A stretch of DNA of 53,315 bases, taken from contig NW_006766885.1 in NCBI RefSeq assembly GCF_000275845.1, positions 929,271 to 982,585 of the forward strand, written 5' to 3'. How positions within the stretch are numbered: position 1 is the first letter of the stretch; each line of letters opens with the position of its first letter. The notes below the pieces were generated by a model. The model did not search any database. It worked only from the letters and a program-made list of their open reading frames with translations, and was not told where the DNA came from. Position numbers and translations under genes: made by a program. Below are positions 52,041 through 53,315 of the stretch, in pieces. The stretch comes from Dichomitus squalens LYAD-421 SS1 (Eukaryota; Basidiomycota; Agaricomycetes; Polyporales; Polyporaceae).

Positions 52041-52366
52041 TGTCACGGACGTTGGACAGACACCCCTTTTTGCCGCCCATTCCCCTCCCTTTGACGCCCA
52101 CCTTCCATTCGTGGACCATTTCCTTTCCTAGCCCATTCCAATTTGGACACTGTAGATACGTTCCCACAGCCGCATGCCACGTTCCCGTGATCGCCATGCC
52201 CTTGCCTTTTTGTTCTCGCCCTTTGTTCTTCCTTTGTCATCTTCACTACCTCACTCTCACGCCTTGTCTTTGGTTGCTAAGCAGCCCCTCAAGTATATAA
52301 GGACCCCCTTAGGCGCTCCCTAGTCCCCATCTCGACCTCTTGGTCATTGGGACTAGGTGAGTGGCC
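52041..52366 (+). mobile_element. Ty3/Gypsy 5' LTR (3' limit approximate)
   Basis: Begins TGTCACGGACGTTGG, the TG start expected of an LTR, and is repeated in part at 51736. A TATATAA box at 52294-52300 followed by GGACCCCC marks the U3/R promoter in plus orientation. The right limit is set where the inverted arm begins; the true LTR end could lie a few bases away. A 9-bp perfect stem (CCTAGTCCC at 52319 / GGGACTAGG at 52349) lies downstream of the TATA box. Confidence 0.7.
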
Positions 52367-52612
52367 ATAGCGTTGTATCTCCCTTCGTTTGCTAATGTAT
52401 AACTTGGTCATTGGGACTAGTCTGTCGCTGTCTGCGTGAAGACTAGCTTTCGCAGGTCTCGTGCCCTCGTGCCGACCTCCGCTCTGCCCTCGTCGAGTTT
52501 CTTGCTACGTTTATCCCTCTTTATCTCCCTCTTTCCCTTTCGGCTCCTTGCCGCTCGCCTACGAGGTCGTCGCCGAACGTCGACCTGAGTCTACGCGCCT
52601 AGTCGCCGCGAC
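52367..52612 (+). repeat. Gypsy leader, right arm of inverted repeat
   Basis: Plus-oriented leader of the element, continuous with LTR to the left and the Gag region to the right. It is the partner of 51795-52040. An intron-like unit spans 52357-52420: GTGAGT donor, GCTAATG branch-like site and CTAG acceptor, with GGGACTAG at both exon edges. Confidence 0.75.
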
Positions 52613-53017
52613 ATTAGGTCGAGATCTCTCCCCCGGTGCTGACGCTCTGAACAAGAGTGTCCCCGCCGCCGCTACATTGCCTCCCCCACCCTGGACTGCG
52701 CCGGCAGACTTCACACATGGGACACCAAAGACCAAGACTACTGTCACCAACGGAAGGACCTAGATGACGGACTCTGGTACTGGGTACCGTGCGAGCAAAA
52801 CCCCTGCCCGAACCGTCATCACCGTCCTGCTCGGATCAACTGGAACACCTTTGCGGACGAGTTTATCCCAGTTCCTGACTCCCCCGTTGCTGAGTCGCCC
52901 ACAACTCGATCCCCCATCCCCGGTACTCCGACTGATGAGCTTGAAGTAGCGCTACTCATCGCGCTTCCCCCATCCCCTATCATCCCCCCAACCCGTCCAC
53001 CGTCCGCTCCACCCATC

Positions 53018-53315
53018 ATGGGACAACAAGGCGGACAACCGCAGACGACAGGCCCCGCCAACAACCCCCAGCAGGCCCAACCGGGCACCCAGACGGCAGC
53101 GCAACCCCCGGACCCCATGACGGTATTACTCCAGTCGATGACTCTCCTCACCCAGTCCATGGCGCAGCTCGCAAACTCGACCACCGGGACCAGCGGTCTG
53201 AAGGCTGTTCAGAAGCCCTCCGCCTTCAAAGGCGAACAAGGAGGTGAGGCACGGCGTTTCCTGGCAGCGTTCACCCTCTGGGCCATGTCCCAAGGTTCGA
53301 CGCTCAATCACGTCG
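53018..53315 (+). CDS. Ty3/Gypsy Gag polyprotein, N-terminal part (runs off window)
   Basis: From ATG 53018 the frame reads 99 codons to the window end. It starts MGQQGGQPQTTGPAN, Gln/Pro-rich, and continues into a capsid-like segment: LLQSMTLLTQSMAQLANST, then KPSAFKGEQGGEARRFLAAF and LWAMSQGSTL. The pattern 'KPxxFxGxxG..ARRFLxAFxLWA' is typical of basidiomycete Gypsy retrotransposon Gag. The same frame is open upstream to about 52650 without an ATG, containing a Trp/Cys-rich stretch (LDDGLWYWVPCEQNPCPN), so the true start may lie upstream through splicing of the leader, or the upstream part may be decayed. Protease, reverse transcriptase and integrase would lie beyond the window. Confidence 0.8.
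   Translation, partial: MGQQGGQPQTTGPANNPQQAQPGTQTAAQPPDPMTVLLQSMTLLTQSMAQLANSTTGTSGLKAVQKPSAFKGEQGGEARRFLAAFTLWAMSQGSTLNHV

Overview
The window reads as nuclear DNA of a wood-decay basidiomycete, most likely a white-rot Agaricomycete of Polyporales type (inference). The evidence is dense, intron-rich genes (mostly 50-70 bp GT-AG introns, sometimes several per 300 bp), a class II manganese peroxidase next to a decayed peroxidase copy, an AA9 lytic polysaccharide monooxygenase, a CBM1 secreted protein and a GH18 chitinase. All exon structures below were rebuilt by hand from splice sites and reading-frame phase.

Layout: 1-2.6 kb, LTR-like sequence and a CENP-B/Tc5-type DDE transposase. 3.5-7.4 kb, a peroxidase pseudogene, then an intact short-type manganese peroxidase. 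8.7-11.0 kb, membrane RING-H2 protein. 11.8-14.6 kb (minus), GTPBP1-like translational GTPase. 15.2-17.4 kb, coiled-coil protein with an NFKBIL1/J-like C-terminus. 18.2-21.4 kb, CBM1 protein and membrane-anchored chitinase. 23.9-27.8 kb (minus), NDR/LATS-family kinase. 29.2-30.6 kb, homeodomain protein. 32.6-33.9 kb (minus), AA9 LPMO. 34.9-37.5 kb (minus), MFS transporter with apparent disabling lesions. 38.6-39.9 kb (minus), single-span membrane protein. 41.2-46.0 kb, elongation factor 3. 47.4-48.5 kb (minus), C2H2 zinc-finger protein. 49.9-50.7 kb (minus), BolA protein. 51.7 kb to the end, a rearranged Ty3/Gypsy element running off the window at Gag.

Functionally the window mixes core genes (EF3, NDR kinase, BolA, GTPBP1-like) with extracellular biomass-conversion genes: peroxidase for lignin, AA9 and CBM1 for cellulose, and chitinase for cell wall. 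There is no operon logic; genes are independently oriented.

The most unusual structure is at 51.7-52.6 kb. Two 246-bp arms of a Gypsy leader lie head-to-head around one LTR, a natural inverted repeat that could make hairpin RNA. Other points: microexons of 12-20 nt at or near functional motifs in four genes, a GC-AG terminal intron, a RING domain split by about 110 residues, and a peroxidase pair that differs at the catalytic tryptophan site.
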